Source: Casuarius casuarius
Lineage: Eukaryota; Chordata; Aves; Casuariiformes; Casuariidae
Assembly: GCA_003342895.1 (NCBI GenBank)
Contig: PTFA01000028.1
Span: 3,327,581 to 3,391,580 of the forward strand
Length of the DNA: 64,000 nt
Direction: 5' to 3'
Below the pieces are notes generated by a model that ran no database searches, was not told the DNA's origin, and was given only the letters and a program-made list of their open reading frames with translations. A program made the position numbers and the translations under genes. This document shows, piece after piece, positions 61,991 to 64,000 of this stretch (positions are counted from its first letter, which is position 1; every line of letters starts with the position of its first letter).

Positions 61991-64000
61991 CTGCCTCTCT
62001 AGAGGAACAATAGCACTGACCAGGCTGCAGTTTGTCCCTGGCATTCAGATGTAAATTGATAAATTTACATCTAATTTACATTTACTGAATTGCTGCTCTG
62101 CATGTCAGTATACTAAAGCTCATTAAAATAATTGATATTATATTAAAGCAAAAAACTCTGGCCCTAGTCTCTGAAAACACAAGAGCAAACAAAAGCCCCA
62201 ATCCTGCATACTTTTCCCTACAGAAAGATCCTCATCATTTTCCATAGCACAATGTGAAGGTCCATGCAGTCCCAAAGGTAGAGCATTTGGGGAACCCAGG
62301 ATCTGTGACCACAGTTTTACCTGGCAGTTTTGCCATTAAAATCAAAGAGACTTCTGACACAGGTAGAATTATCTACCTGGTTGTGTTTGTGATATCAAAG
62401 TCCACGGTGCTCACCCTAGGTAAGTACAGAAAAGCCAGGCCTGATGGTTTTCGTGGCAGGGAAATCCCTTTTTTGTCAGTAGAACTGTTGTGTGCAAAGA
62501 TCTGCCCATGCAAAGCCAATTCTGGGATTGAAACAGGAGTTGATAAACTAGATCAGAATATAAAGAGAAGAAATCCTCTCTTTGCAGTGCAAGGCCTTGT
62601 TTGTGACTGCAGGCTGACTGGGCCGGGGAGACAAAGGCCTGCGAAGGGGAATTGTCACTTAGACACATGTGGACCCACCACAAGGAGGAAATGCCATCAG
62701 GTCTGGGGTTCAAAGCCTAGTGAAGGGGGAAAAATATCAGACCCTGAATTAGACATTTGATATATTTCAACCTAAAAGCAGTAGAACTGATATGATTCTT
62801 TTAATGACTTCTGCAATGCAGTGTGATAGGAGTTTCACAACAGTGCTATGATCGTTTTGCAGATCCTCCCAAGTGCCTTTCAGCAATTGAAAAATGTTTT
62901 CTTGTGCAGAGTAGACCTTGAAGTCCCCTGTCCTATTTTGCCATGGGAGAGTGATCACAGTATATTTCTCTCAGAGGCCTGGTGGGGCATCAAAGGCCAC
63001 AGAGGCAGCAGAGCCCCAGCAGCTACACTGCACAGCTGGGGAGGCATTGGGAAGGACACAACAGAACAGTACTGTATGAAAATAGCCACCATTTCAAAAG
63101 CATATGCTTCTGTTATAAGAAAAGACACTTGTAAAGACTCTGTCACACAAGTCATAGAGACTGTGTTATGTGTAAAATCAAAAGGCCATCCCATACACAG
63201 CATCTTTTGAATAACAGAAAACTCTTTTCCAAAAGAAAACCCATGTCTAGCTGAATAACCCAAGACCCTGGGTCTGTTTACATCTGTATAGGACTCTGCT
63301 CAACAGGACATCGAAAGGCTCTCACTGACAGCAGGGTTGTTTGGATCAGGCTCTAAATGAGAGTCTCCCAATCCAGGCTATTCCCAAACAGACCTGTCAG
63401 CATCCTGCCACTACATATTTCACTGTAGGAAATTCTTACGAGAATGGAATAACGTACCACAGCTGCTACACAACATCTCTTTCAAGCTTTTACCAATTGC
63501 TGCAAAGAAAATTATTCTTTGCTGAAACAATTAGTGTAATCCAATTCTAAAATGAAAATTGCTGCCTATTCCTCTCAAACTTCACAGCCTGGGAATTTCC
63601 TTCTAGCACCAAAATTCTTGAAAATCCTTGGGCTCTGACAACACATTTCCTTTCACTATTCGCACATGTCAGTGCTTCAAGATAATGACCTGTGAAATCA
63701 TTATTGTAGCATTCTGGGCATGTAAAAATGTTGACACCTACCCAGAAGGCGGTATATATGATATATAAATGTCACCTCCTTCTTACTTCCAAACCCATAC
63801 TTCTATGTTTGTAGGAGAGCGACTCACAGAGGTCTCAGATATGATCGGGACCCCTTCGGGCTGGGTGCTGAAGGTGAGTATCTGAGAACTCTTTTCCTCA
63901 AGAGGATGCACACCAAATAGCCACAGCAAACACGGAGTCAGACTGGTTTGTAAAAAGCCAGGAGTACCATCCCATCATCTAACTCCCGGAGGCCTACCCT
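61991..64000. other. Non-coding stretch, exon-like segments
   Basis: The stretch holds a strong hairpin (listed) and an old-repeat-like piece at 62155-62215 (GGCCCTAGTCTCTGAAAACAC…CCCCAATCCTGCATAC). Two exon-like segments, 62248-62419 and 63815-63873 (+), have good donor matches. Both may be built on old repeats. No coding function is recognised. Confidence 0.5.
62047..62072. repeat. Perfect 11-bp stem hairpin
   Basis: AGATGTAAATT (62047-62057) and AATTTACATCT (62062-62072) are exact reverse complements around GATA. A direct third copy of the core, AATTTACAT, follows immediately (62073-62081). It may be the terminal or central part of a small palindromic element. Confidence 0.7.

Noticed and set aside
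1..64000. Prokaryotic systems, CRISPR arrays, operons, phage genes
   Set aside because: The window is plainly vertebrate nuclear DNA (CR1, MIR-like SINEs, CpG islands, no dense coding). No spaced direct-repeat array was seen.

Overview
The window looks like gene-poor intergenic or intronic DNA from a bird nuclear genome. The evidence is AT-rich sequence with islands of CpG, a low density of repeats, and two recognisable chicken-repeat-1 (CR1) LINE 3' ends. One of these keeps the reverse-transcriptase C-terminus and both end in the ATTCTGTG-type tail typical of avian CR1. There are no bacterial features: no operons, ribosome-binding sites, tRNA or rRNA genes, or CRISPR arrays. I could not support any intact host protein-coding gene. 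Almost every open frame is short and looks like chance, and the longest one (29137-30030) is mostly CR1.

Layout. 1-7.7 kb is plain AT-rich DNA. CpG islands lie at 7.69-7.99, 13.11-13.30, 34.85-35.11, 35.46-35.77 (with a small CpG patch at 36.04-36.12), 51.59-51.77 and 52.29-52.63 kb, with a weaker one at 45.82-46.10 kb. Any of these could be an orphan promoter or enhancer. Mobile-element fossils fall into age layers. The relatively young CR1 copies are at 29.455-30.262 kb (+) and 42.429-42.725 kb (-). Much older CR1/L3-like copies are at 31.985-32.690 kb (-) and 61.56-61.99 kb (-). MIR-like CORE-SINE pieces lie at 8.49, 18.08, 20.35 and 23.21 kb. Two copies of an old repeat I cannot name lie at 20.1 and 53.9 kb.

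The most notable item is a heavily broken reverse transcriptase-RNase H stretch of a Ty3/gypsy-type LTR retrotransposon at about 50.05-50.77 kb (+). It reads through three frames with several stops. Such elements are rare in birds, so it is probably a very old relic.

Other structure includes several near-perfect short hairpins (17.34, 18.83, 25.77, 51.29 and 62.05 kb), a canonical G-quadruplex motif in the 34.9 kb CpG island, and a (TA)11 microsatellite. A few exon-like segments have good splice-site matches (42321-42407, 62248-62419, 63815-63873). They are reported as candidates only, because chance or old repeats could explain them.
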